Below, in pieces: positions 32,800 to 45,700 of a stretch of DNA of 64,000 bases. The position numbers and the translations under genes are program-made. How positions within the stretch are numbered: position 1 is the stretch's first letter; each line of letters begins with the position of its first letter. The notes beneath the pieces are model-generated. The model saw only the letters and a program-made list of their open reading frames with translations, was not told where the DNA came from and did not search any database. The stretch is taken from NCBI GenBank assembly GCA_001643675.2, contig LSRY02000002.1, forward strand, positions 161,501 to 225,500. The letters run 5' to 3'. This DNA is from Monocercomonoides exilis. Its lineage: Eukaryota > Preaxostyla > Oxymonadida > Polymastigidae.

Positions 32800-35475
32800 C
32801 GACTTCGGTGAAGACAGGGCAGGACGAGCAGCACAACAACGTTGGGAACTGCAGCTGAGCAGTCGGGCAGATTAGAAGAAAACCCCGTTGCACGACTGCT
32901 GAGGGGGCTTCCAGCCACACTGGAGGAGCTTCGAGTCTGAAATCCTTTTTCGTTTTCGTTTTCGTTTTCACTTTCACTTTCACTTTCAAAAAATTTTTTT
33001 TGTTTTCAATTTTTTAATCTCGGATGCGTTGCCTCACTTCCTTTCCCTCCGCTCCTGCATCGTTGTGCAATGCTTTGTGGGTTTTTGCCTGGTGCGGAAG
33101 GTGGCTGTGGCGAGGCATGGAGTGCCAGGAGGGTTGCGGGGAGAGGTGTGGGGAGCGCTGGCAGCAGCAGAGGCGCAGCTGGACCGGTTTGGGGCAGACA
33201 ATGGGACGCCTGGGGTTGGAGGTGTGCTCGAATGATTATTTGTTTTTTCTTTTTTGAGGCATTTGAGGTGGCGGACAACTGGCTTGAATCTGTTTTGCTT
33301 TATTTTGTGTATTTTGATGTTTCTTTCTTTGCTGCTCTGTGCTGCACGGGGGCAGAGGTGGAAGGGGCAGAGAGGGCAGAGGGAGCCGGAACGAACAGGG
33401 AGCGGCTGGAGAAGGACTTGGGGCGGATTGGGGGTGTGGGGTGGAAGGAGGCGGCAGGGGAGAATGGGGAAGGGGTGGAGGCGGTGCGGGAGATGGTGGG
33501 GTGGGTGGTGGAGGAGCGGCCGGTGCCGGGGTATGTGCAGGGGATGGTGGAGATCGGGGCGGTGGTGTGGGCAGGGCTTCGGGGCAGAGGGGCGTGTGGC
33601 AGGTCGAATGAAGAAGAGAGGGAGAAGACGAGGAAGCAGGAGCTGGAAGAAGGAACGAGATGGATGTGGGGCGGGCGGGTGCTGGGGGATGTGCTGCGGG
33701 GCTATTTTGGGGGGTGCTTCCACGCAGACGGGGCAGAGCTGGGGAAGGCGGTGGAGATGTTTGAGGAAGTGCTGGGGGTTGGAGAGCCGGAGCTGGCAGC
33801 GCATCTGAGGGAGTGCGGGTTCTCGGGGATGCTGTATGCGGGGGAGTGGCTGGGGACGTTCTATCGGTCGCTGGAGCTGGACGAGGTTTGCGAGGGTTGG
33901 GCATTTGGAGAGCTGATTTTGGAGGTGCAGGTGGGTTGGTATTTTTGAGGGAAGGGGCAATGCTCTTCTTCTTTGCATTGTCACAAATATTTGTTTCAAC
34001 AATTATTTTTCTTCAATTTAATTTTTTTTTCTCTTTTCTTTATTTCTTGCTTGTGCTGTTTGGGAACTGATTTTTGTGGTGAGCGTGTGTGGCTGCTGGA
34101 TCGGGTTGTTGCGATTGGGACGCCGTTTGAGATGTGCATTGGGGTGGCGCTGCTTGGGCAGCAGGGGATGCGAGCGAAGATGCTGAGCACGCGAGACCTG
34201 CTCCGACTGAAGACGCTGGCAAAGAACGTGTCACTGGAGAAAGAAGCGGAGACAGACACACCAATGCCTCAGGCATCGTCATCACCATCATCATCACTCT
34301 CTTCTTTGTTTTCACCCATTTCATCCGTTTCTCCTTTGCCATCTTCATCAACTTCATCTTCATCATCATCCTCTTCGACATCGTATGTGACTTTCCCTTC
34401 TCCGTTTTCTTTTGCATCGCCTTCTTCAACTTCCTCTGCTTCTTCATCGTCCACTTCTGCGAGGCCTTCAGCAGATGCAGCAGGATTGGCAGGGGTGTCA
34501 GTCTGTGTTGGGGAGGAGGAGAAGGAGAGAAGCGAGGGTGGAAAAGAGATTTTTGTGAGCAAGAGGAAGCAGCGCAGTCTGGAGAGGCTGGTTGGGAGAG
34601 CAGAGGAAATATTTGTTGGGGTGTGGAAAATGAATTTGGAGAAAAAGGAGGGGAAAGAGAAAGAAAGAAGGATGGATTGCAGAAGAGACGATGGGGAAGG
34701 AACGAGAGCAGCTCCAACAACACTTCATGCTTGGCAGGAGGATATGGGTGCAACCGACAAAATAGAACAGGGGAGCACAAGTGGTGGAATCGGTCAGGAT
34801 GCAGCTGGGCATCAACACACTTCACCATTCACCTCGCCAGACATTTCACCAGACATTTCACCAGCCACTCCACTGAATTCACACAAATCACTTCAACCAG
34901 ATTCTCAGACACATTCACTGTTGCTGAACGAGGAAGAAGAGCCACCGAAAGGCTGTCTGGAGGGATCGAAGGATGGCGAGGAGAGGAGCCAGAGAGGTTC
35001 AGCAGAAGGCGTGCAGAGAGAGTGGAGCGTGACCACTCCGTTTCTGGAGCGCACGAATGGATTTATGGGATTGGCGCCAAGCCCAGAAAGAGTGGAGCAG
35101 AGGATGCAGGAGAGTGCATGTCTGCTGACACCGAAGGGAGTGCAGCGCGAGGAGTCAGCAGAACACCGCTGGGAGGCAGGGGGAGAGGGAAGGGAAGAGG
35201 AGATGGCGGGGGAGAGGAGAGCGTGGAGGTGTGGGGCAGATGGAGGGGTGTGGAGGAGACGAGGGGAGATGGTGGAGCAGCTGGTGGTGGAGCAGAAGAG
35301 AGAGGAGGAGGGGAGGCGGAGGAAGGCAGAGGCAGAGGCAGAGGCAGAGGAAATGAGGAGGAGGAAGCAGAAGGAGAAGATGACGATCTGGGAGCAGCTT
35401 GTGGGGTTTGGGAAGCGGCTGCTTGCGCGGCTTGTGCTGGGGCTTGGGCGGAAGGAGAAGAAGCCGGGGAGGTGA
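32800..35475 (+). CDS. TBC-domain Rab GTPase-activating protein with long disordered C terminus
   Basis: Exons inferred from domain continuity are about 32807-32938, about 33100-33223, 33259-33291, 33358-33930 and 34084-35475, with GT-AG introns of about 160, 35, 66 and 153 nt. The protein shows the TBC order: VARHGVPGGLRGEVWGAL (motif with the conserved RG), LEKDLGRIGG carrying the IxxDxxR arginine finger, PGYVQGM carrying the YxQGM glutamine finger, LAAHLRECGFSGMLYAGEWL, then RVWLLDRVVAIGTPFEM. Both catalytic fingers are present, so it should accelerate GTP hydrolysis on a Rab protein at membranes of the trafficking pathway. The C-terminal 400 residues are Ser-rich, then Glu/Arg-rich and finish in a basic GFGKRLLARLVLGLGRK helix that might contact membrane. 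The 5' end is uncertain. The coding strand is very G-rich, unlike neighbouring genes. Confidence 0.68.
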
Positions 35476-36718
35476 GCAGGAGAGGGAGGGCGGACAGCGG
35501 AAAGAAAAGTCAACCGAGACAGAGGAGGAGATGGCCAGAGGCATCAAGGAAGAGACAGAAAGACGAGCATTTGGAGGGCTTCTGTGCTGCTTGGGCTGTG
35601 TGATTTGGCTGAAGCACGATGAATGTGTGTTTTTCTTTTCATTTTCTTTTTTGACAAATTTTATGCTTTGAATCCCTCTTTCTCTATTTTTTGTACGTGT
35701 TTTGTTTGGAGAATGTAGAATGTTTGTTGTTTTCCTTTGAAGTGCAAAAGGAAGTGCAACAGGTTGAATTTGATATTGCAAAGATGAACTGGGACTGAGG
35801 GGGAAAGAGGGGGAAGACGAGGGAACCGAAATGGATGCAATGCTGGTCTTTTCGAGAGAATGAGAATTGAGCTTTGAGGGGTTACAAAGAGAATGGCAGA
35901 CAGCAACCCTTGGACTTTTTGTTTGTCAACCGAAAGGTTCAAATAAAAAGGAGTGAAAAAGGCGTTTGCATTGAAGTTGTTTTTGCTGGATTGCTTTTTC
36001 TGCTTTTTGTTCAACAAACGTCAAGATTGAAAAATAAAAATGTGTTCTTCATTTGCGGGTGTTCTTTGTTTTTGCTCATAAAAATGCACTTGAAGAATGG
36101 ATAAACGAAACTTTCACTCAAACAGTAATTGCTTTGACAAAAGCACTTCACAAAAACGAAAACTCTCAAGATTTCTCCAAAAATGAATTGAAGCAATTCC
36201 TCTCCATGTTCTAACGTTCTCAACAGGTGAATGCAATGAAAATGAAATAAAAACAAGATGAATACATATCGACAAAACACAAATCTCGATTGAAAATGGG
36301 TGCTGAATAAAAATAAAAAATGCTTGAATAGGCAAAACTACAAATTCCACACAGAGATATGCATGTGCCGTCTGTGAATGATTGCATGCATTTCTCTTTA
36401 AAAACCAAAAATCATGAACAAAAAAAAAGAAAAATATCTTTTCAACAACAAGATACTTAAAATTCCAAACTGAAAACGTTAAAAAAAATGAGAAATAGAA
36501 AATCAAAAAATTTTTTGAATACAACAAATAAATGCAATTATAATTGGCGAATGGTTATGTTATTCCAAGAATTACAATCCCTTCTCATCTCAATGAAACA
36601 AAGAAAGTTGTCAATAAAATGGGATTTACAATTAAAGACAGCATGTCGCTGCCTTTCTGTTCCAGAATATTATTCTTTTCTGCTTTCTCAAACACATTTC
36701 GTGCTTGTGGAGCCTGTT
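35476..36718. other. convergent 3' spacer
   Basis: About 1.2 kb between the 3' ends of the TBC gene and the giant receptor. It becomes increasingly AT-rich. Open frames at 35661-36527 on both strands have no motifs. Nothing is supported here. Confidence 0.5.
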
Positions 36719-39700
36719 TCAGCTTTTGTTGTTATCTTCCTCCAGCCCCTCTTTTGATTCACCTGAACCTCTTCTCCCGCTCTCTCTGCCTCTGTCTGAT
36801 TCTGCATCATACCCAACCGCATCCGACATCGTCATCACAAAAGTGCCTGGTGGAAAGCACCCGAGGAACTCCCGCTTCATCCCAACCAATCCTGGCCGCT
36901 CTTCCATCACCGCTGACAAGCTCCTCTTCGCAACCCCAAACAAGCGTGTGCCTTTAATCATCTCCAGTCTCGGTCTCTCTCCATTCACAATCTTCTGCCC
37001 TGCCACTTCTGCTTCATAATCCCCAAACGGAATCTCCAGCGTCAGGCACTCCCACAGCATCATCCCAATAGAGAATGCCACTGATTCCTTTGTCGCCTCC
37101 ATCTTCTTGTTGATCAGCAGCTCAGGCGCCTTCCACCTCATGCACTCTTTTTTGAAGTCATCTTCATCCTCAAAGGCGGATGAGGGAAGAGAGTTACTAT
37201 CATCATCACTTGCAGAAGTTACAACTGTTGACGAGGAGATGGATGATGAATCTGAATCATCATCTGACAATAAAACAGAATGCATCACTATGCAGATCAC
37301 CATGTGCTCAGAGAATAATACAATGTGGGGACTCAAATTGGATAATGATTGAAGAGGATTTTCCATTTCATCAAATGAATGAAGAGCAAGATTAGCCACC
37401 CAGAACAGGATCTGTGCAGCAGTTATCACCCTTTCTTCCAGCGTCCCAATCGCCATCTCCTTTGTTTTATTCCTCCCATGAAGCAGCATGAACAGCGAAT
37501 CTCTCAGATCCACAATCAGCTTCTCATGCGGTGACGAACAGGCCATTGCATCCACCAGATTCGACATCGACGAAGTGGTTGGACAGAGACTCTCCGATCG
37601 AACAAATGTGGATTCTGTGTCTGAAGTGTCTGTTGTTGAAGTGGATGAAATGGATGGTGAAGGAGTTTGCTTTCTCACCTCTTCCTCCTCTTTTTCTTCA
37701 ACTTTTTCCAGCATCCATTCTGGGATTTTGTCTGAATCTCTCCCCAATATATATTCAGTTGAGCCACTCTCAGATAACAAATGCTCTGACGACTCGGAAT
37801 GCCCCAAGCTTTTCTCATACACCCTCTTCTTCGTCCTCTCCTCATTCTTTTTCTCTGCCTCTCTCTCAGCTCTCCTCCACTGCTCCTCTGGCGACATCTC
37901 CATCGTCACCATCTCAAACGCCTTCGGATCTTTCTTCACTGTGTCTTCCACAATTATTTCTAATTCTTCCGTTCTTCTCTTTTGCTTTCTCCATTGAACA
38001 ATGAATATCACTGCGACAATTAAAATAATCAAAAGAACAAAAGCCATGATAATAACAATCAACAACAAATATGATTTTCCCTCTTTTTCTCCTTCGACAA
38101 TTCTTTCATCTCCATTTGTTTTGGGCTCACTTCTGTTTTTCAGAATGAAAGAATCAGTTGAAGATGGATTATTGGTATCTCCAAACAGAATGCTCACACT
38201 CACTTCGGTCTCTTCCCCACAGTTGCTGATCAGCTCTTTCTCCACAATCCCTTTCACTTCAGTCTCTGATACATACCCTTCCTCCAGAAATGAATACTTT
38301 ACAATCTCTTTCTCTTCTCCAACCTGTTTCACAATCATGAATGACAAGTTGCACGGGAGAAGAAGAGTGCCTCTGAACACAATATTCAATGTTCCTTCAT
38401 TCTCCTCTGTTTCAACTGATCGAAGAATGGGGATGAACAACACTGATTCTCGTTCTGATCCAATCCCGCTCATCGCACATCCATCATTCAGAATCCATAG
38501 AGAAGAACCATCTTTTATCCCGTCTCCACCTTTCAGGCTCTTCACATTCAGTGTGCCTGAACCAGAGCATATAATGTTCCTTCTCACTGAAGGATATTTT
38601 GTTATTGATGGATTGTTATTGCTGAAGTTTCCTGATTCAATTGAAACTTCCCCACCAGAAACAGACAGTGCTCCATACTTTGCATTCCATATTGTTGTGT
38701 CTCTCACTTTCCCTTCACTCTCCGATATGTCTGCAACAGACCCATTCCACCTGCACATCTCTTCAGCTGCATCTGCATTCATATTCGAAGTGCTTTCTGT
38801 CTCACTCCCATCAATCTTGCACCCATCCAGCACAACCTTCCTGCTCTTCCACACCCCAATCACACTTCCCTTTGCTCCTGAGCTCTGACACATCTCGAAC
38901 GAACAGTTAGACAGCTCCAACTTTGCTCCCTTGCATCGACTCGTCACTGCTGCTGCATTCTCTCCAGCACTCGAGATGTTCACAAGCACAGCTCTACTCA
39001 CTTGCACAATGTCAGCTTCATCTCCACTTGCTGCTTCCTCCATCTCCACCACTGACCCCTTCTCCATCCTCATCCCCTCAGCCTTCAACTCGTCAATCAC
39101 CATGCTCCCTTCTCTCACCACTATCCCCCCTCCTCGGCACTCAACATTCCCGATCCTCAGCTGTCTCACAGTCACAGCTCCTCCACACCTCAGCAAGCAC
39201 TCACCACACACATCCTCCATTTCACACCCCCTCATCTCCAGTTTCCCACTTGCACACTCCATGAGAATAGGAACAGATGCCTTGTGTCCGTCTCCTTCCA
39301 TTGAGCAAAATCTCACTCGATCAAACATCACATTTCCTTCCTCCATCCAGAAGAGACTTGTGTGTGACGTGGGGAAGACTCGCGGCATCTTGAACTCCAC
39401 CAGCTCCACAGCAGCGCTCCCTCCCACGCCCATCATATATTCCCTAGTGCAGGATATGCCTGACCCAATCTTCACACTCGCCATCTCCCAGCTCTTCGAT
39501 CTCACCACCATGCTCAAAATATCTATCTCCATCTCCACCTCGCTCTCCCCATCCACCGCCAGCATCGAGTTGAACTCTGCCACCACATGATCCAGTCCAT
39601 ATCCCAATGTCAGACACGGCTGCTCCACTGTCCCGCACTTCCGCCAGTTCCTGCCGCCTTTCCCAAGCACACTCGACACCACAATCGTCGCTGCCTGATA

Positions 39701-42700
39701 CACTGTGATCAGATCCATCAGGTTCACTGGCGTCTCACTCCGCCTGTCCACCCCATAGATTGCATTCCCTTGGATATACACCTCCTGCCGCAGATCCATC
39801 TTAAACTGGCTCTCGTTGATCTGCCGGCTGATGTTCACACACTCAACAAAGATGTCCCGCCCCACAAACGCATTGTTCCCGCTCAACGACACCTTCTCAA
39901 ACACAAAGTTCAGATCTCCTCCAAGCTCTGTTCCCAAATACACTCCACCTCCCCGCCCTTGTGTTATCGAGCAGCTGCTTTGCACAATCTTCCCTCCCTT
40001 CATCCGAAACTCTCCTCCCTCATTCAGCCGGAACTCCACCACTCCGCCTTTCTTGCTCTCTCCTGCCTTGCACGACTCGAATGTGCTCTCATTCACCACC
40101 ACCTTCACACTCCCTCCACACACACTCTCCACAACACACGGCCCATCATCCTCCCGCTCCCCCATCACAAATATTGATCCATTCACTGTCACACTCGTTC
40201 CACTCATCCCCCCTGCATTTTCCAATCTACTGGTGCCATTCATGCCACTGCTCACAATACTGATTGCACACCCCTCGTGATACTCCTGCGAGCTCATCCG
40301 CACTTCCCTCAGATTGCAGCTCACCCCTTCAAACACCATCACCACACAGCCCTTCACCTTCATTCGCTCAAATCTCACATCCACCACCACCAATGCCCCA
40401 GCTTTCACAACAACAACTGATCCACACAACTCCCCGCCAGATCCTGCTCCTCCAACCACACATCTTTCCATTTCCAGCAGTGTTCCTCCTCCACTCAAAA
40501 TCTCTTTCTTCTCCACTCCACCTGAACCCCCAACCACCATCTTCATCCTCCGAATACACAGCGTCCCAGCGTATGTGATGAACGGATCCTCGCTCAACAC
40601 ACTCTCCCCTCCTTTTCCACTGAATACAAGTTCATCCTTCACATCCTCCTCCTCTCCTCCTCCTCCCACACCACTCACAACCATATTCTTCATTGTCCAG
40701 TCATCCTCCACTCTCGCCTCCCCTCCCACCACAATCTCTTTCATCTCCTCCGTCCTCTCCACTTGCTCCATCCCCTTCCACAGCGTCTCACACGGATCGT
40801 CCACATTTCCACACCGCATCACATCCTGCCCTTCTGAACTTAAATATATCTTCCGGCTCTTGTATCCCACAACATATCTCAGGAGATCTGTTTCGTTCCT
40901 GCTTTCATCGCTCCCAACAAATCCGTTCCCATTCTCTTTCATTCCCTGATGGTCAAACACAAACGAAGTTGTTGTCACAGTTTTGTTCAGATCTCTTGCC
41001 AAAACAAACATATGCTCACCAACTTTTGCCCTGTTCAATTTGAACGTCACTCCATTCAGCTCAAACGGCTGACCAATCAGCGACCCTGAGCAGTCCACAA
41101 ACAAAAACCCTCCTCTCCCAAATGCAACTGAGCACTCGCATTCTTCTGCTGTTGTGTTCTTCAGCACCAGAGTCTGTTCACCTCTCACAACCACCTTCAT
41201 CCCTCCTCCCTCCTTCTCTTCTAGTGCTTTCACCTTCTTCATTGTGCAATCTTCAATCATCACACTCGATCTGAACTCAAAGGCACTCCCACTGAATGTT
41301 GCCTTTTCTATCGAGCACCCAACGAGCTCCACCTTTCCACATATTGCCTTCATCACTCCATATCCCATCACACTTCCACTCCCAAACTGGAATATGCAAT
41401 CCGTCATGTTCAATACCCCATCTTCTGTCTCCGAAAGCAGCACCACTTCCTGCCCACTTGCAAGCATCTCCGGAAGCACAAACTCGACCCCTTCAAATCC
41501 TGCTCTCCTGTTGTTCTCAAATACACATTTCCCATCTCCTCCACTGATCTCCTCCCCAACCTCCATCACACACCTCGTGACTGCTCCTGTTCCTGCCCCA
41601 TTGCACACCGTTCTTATCCCTGACACATCAAACCAATCGGCAACTCTCATCTTCCCTTTCACCAAGATCTTAGCTCCCTCAACTGTTTCACGATCTGCAT
41701 TCTTCACCCCTCTCCAATATGTCTCACATGGCACTTTCTCACTCCCACATCCTATCATGTCACATCCGCCTTCTCTCACATGCACTTCTCCCCACTTATG
41801 TTCCACCAGAAACATTACAAGATCAACTGCCTCTTCAACAAATCGCACCCGATCCACTCCTTTCATATTAACAATCACCTCCCCTTCTCCGTTCTTCACT
41901 GCAAACCGAAATCGAGATCGAGTTACTGTCTTGTTCAGATCCTCACACTCCACAAACACATCTTTCCCCCATGTTCCTGCATTCTCTGAAAACTCAAGCC
42001 CATCAAAATTCATTTCCCCCATTCTTGTGCTTGCAACATTCAAATATATTCCTCCTCCCCTCCCGCTTTCACCATTCACACAACACCTCGTAAACACTCC
42101 ATCTGTGATGCACAAACTGCTTCCTTCACTCACTTCGCAGCGCACTCCTCCTCCATCTCCATGAGCAGATCGGCATCCATTGAATGTGCTGCCTTCTGTT
42201 ATTTCCAAACTTCTCACATTCTCCATCCACACCACTCCCCCATCTGCCACATCCACTTCCTCCACACATCCCTTGTGCATCCCAAACTCAGCCTCTCCAC
42301 TCCCTTCAATCAACCCCTTCCCTGTTCCTCCCACATTAGATATGTTCGTGTTGTTCATGATGAGCATTCCTCCCTCCATTTTCACAAAGCCTCCATCCAC
42401 TCCAAAATTTTCATCTTCCACTGCCACTTGATTCATCCGGACCTCTCCTCCGGTTTCCCTCACTATTCTCATCCATGTCTCCCATCTCACATCTGCTCCT
42501 GCTTCCTCTTCCCCAGCATCTGTTCCTGAACCTGCCCCAAATACACAGTTCATCACCAGCACCACACCCACACTCGCACTGATCAGCCCATCCACTTCCT
42601 CTGATGCCACCTCTGGCAGTCTGAAATCCAGGCGGCTGAGTGTCAGTGTTGTCTGTGAGTCTCCAATGCTCTGCCTGAAGCACCCATGTTCTCTGACCTC

Positions 42701-45700
42701 CAAGCTGCATCCAGCACTTTTCCCTCGCACTGCCAGCGATTTCCCCTTCCGATCAATCACATAATCCATCCAGTTTCCGTTGTTCATCTGGATCGTCGTC
42801 TTCTCCTCTCCCATGTTCGTGAACCCATCAATGAACCTGTCACAGGGAGAGATCTCGCTTCCACACGAATCGGCTGCTGTGCTCCTCCCTGCCTCCACAT
42901 ACACAATCGCCCCTTCCACAGGGAACAGATACTTCTTCACTGACAAGTCGATCACTGTGTCTGTCACTGAGTCCATCACCCACACATTCACCTCTGGCGT
43001 GCTCTCCTCATCCACTGTCCCCATCCACAGATCCTCCCGCAGCATCACCTCTGGCTCACCACACACAACAAACACATCCAGCCCCTTTGCTGCAGCATTC
43101 CCCTCAAACACATCCTCTCGAAGCGAGTACTTCGCCTCCCTGTCCTCCAGCTCCACAAACACCCCTCCTCCATATCCTGCTGTTCCCACCACTGCACACC
43201 TCTCCACCCTGTTCGAATCAAACACAAATTCCCCCTTCCCAGCAACACTCACAAACACACATCCTCCACAAGACGGATTCCACATGCACACATCCTGCAC
43301 AAATGTGCTCTCCTTTACCTCCACTTTCTGCCCTTCTCCCACTTTCCCTGCAAACACGCCTCCATTCCCGCTCTTTCGTGTCTTCCCCTCCACGCTGAAG
43401 TTCTTTGCCCCAACACTCGCCCTTTCTTCAAACACAACAACACTTCCATCATCCATTGTTGTTCCCTTCACTGTGCTGTTTTCCACCCTCAGTGCAGATC
43501 CCTCCCTCACACCAATCAGCCCACTTTCTGCTCCACAAACAACATTTTCCATCTCCAATCCCGCAAACACTCCTTCACCTCCACACAGCTCAAACAACTC
43601 AAATTCCCCTGTGTTCATGTTTGCCATCTTCAACCCATCCACAACCACCTTTCCTCCACTCACTTTTATCAATGAATACTTCGTTTTCAACTGACCATTC
43701 ACTTGTTCAACCTGGCAGTTCTCCAGCTTCAGCTCCCCTCCTTTGCACGCAAACAGACACTCCCATCTGGCTCCAGAAAACTCGTTGGGAACAACAAACG
43801 ATATGTTTTTCACAAATACATTCACTCTGGTTTCCAACAACCCTTCTCCCTCTCCAGTTCCATCATCACACACATGAACACTTGTCTCTCCACCCTCAAC
43901 AATCCCCTTCAACTTCACTCCCTGCAGCTCAAGCACCACATGATCTTTTAACTCAAATGATTCCATCGCCACCACTTCTCCACTTCCAACCACTCCTCCA
44001 AAACGCACTTTTAGCGCTTGTTCAATTGTTCGACAGGGAGCATATGCCATTCCACAACCTGAATGATCATATCCCCAGTCTGACTCTCCTCCAACATATG
44101 CTGTGCTTCCAAACTGATCAAGATATGCACCAAGTGGAATTCCAAAAGTATCACCTGTTGAGCAACGCTCATATCCCATCAGATCTCCCATCTCCATCCC
44201 GCCTCTCTCAAAATTCATTGAGCCTCCGCTCACAATAGCACTCAAATCCCTCCCTTCCACAAACACATTCTTCCCCTTCCACGCTTTGCACCCCTCAAAC
44301 TCCAGCCCTTTCAATTCAAACCCACTCACTCCATCCGAACACAACAAAAATACTCCTCCTCCCAATCCCCTTCCTTCTCCTCCTTCTCCTTCAGGCACTT
44401 CACATCCTTCAAACTTTGTCCCCTCAATCACCACCTCTGCTCCCTCACCCTGCCTCACAATCATCCCTCCTCCTCGAAGCCCATTCCCACCTCTGCACTT
44501 TCCTTTGATCGTGCAATTCTCCACATGAACATCTCGCAATTGACCAGTTCCACTCTCCGAACTCATGCACCCTCCATCTCCTCCTCTGTGACAAGCACAG
44601 CCAAAAACACTGTTGTTCACTTTCATCTTCCCGCCTCCTCCAATATCAATTGGCACTCCAATAAACCCTATTTCCCCGCTTCCCTCAACCACAAACTCAT
44701 CCAACATCACTCCACCTCCCTCAACTTTCAACAGACCACCACTCACTCCATCCAACCCCTCTTCGCCAGACAGTCTCATCACACACCACACCATCTCCAA
44801 ATCACCTCCAATACACTCAATCAAACTCCCCACTCCTTCACTCTTCACCAACACGCCAAATGTGCAATTTGACACATGTGTTTCTGTTGTTGTGCGAATC
44901 ATCCCATTGCAAATGCCCGCCTCTCCCCACACCACATTCACATTTGTTCCTCTCTCCACACCCTTCAGCTCCCACTTCCATCTGCTCATCTCCACCTTCT
45001 CTCTCCAGCTGAACCCTTCATTCACAATTATCTTCTTCTCACTGTTCGCAAACCTCAATCCAACCAGCTTCCCAATAGTCGCACATCCATATCCTTCAAA
45101 CCCACACCCTGAAAAGTCTCGCTTATTCACTCCTCCAACATGCCCCGCAACACCTTCCACTTCAACCATGAAAAACATCAGCGGAATCAGAAAACTCTCA
45201 TCCCCACCTTCAAACCCCATCGCTTCTCTCATTCTCCCTTTATCTGTCGCAATCGCTCCCACAAACTTTCCTCCACTCACTGCTTCACTCAGATCTTCAG
45301 CTTCCACAAAAACGTTGTCTCCTCCTCTCACTGCTTCATTCTTTCCCACACCTGTCCCAAACACCACTCCACGCACCTCATGATCCCATCCCTTTGATTC
45401 ACTGCCTCCCTCCATTTTCAAAAACATCCCTCCTCCACATCCTCCAACTCCTTCTCTCAAACTGCTCCTGCACTTTTCAACCAGTGTTTCTTCCTCGCTC
45501 CTCCCCATTCGAAAATATCCTCCTGCTTCTATCTCCACACACACTCCCCCTCCACATCCTTTCTCCACACAACACCCAGAAAAGCTGCTGTTCCAAATCA
45601 CCACACTCTCTCCATCTCCAATCACACACTGCACTCCACTCCCATTCCCTACTGTACTCTCAATCCCGCTGAATGTGCACTTCTCCATCTTCAGATCGCT

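Noticed and set aside
33034-35781. Long minus-strand Pro/Ser-rich ORFs opposite the TBC gene
   Set aside because: They are antisense artefacts of GC-rich, G-skewed exons. The plus strand carries the ordered TBC motifs.
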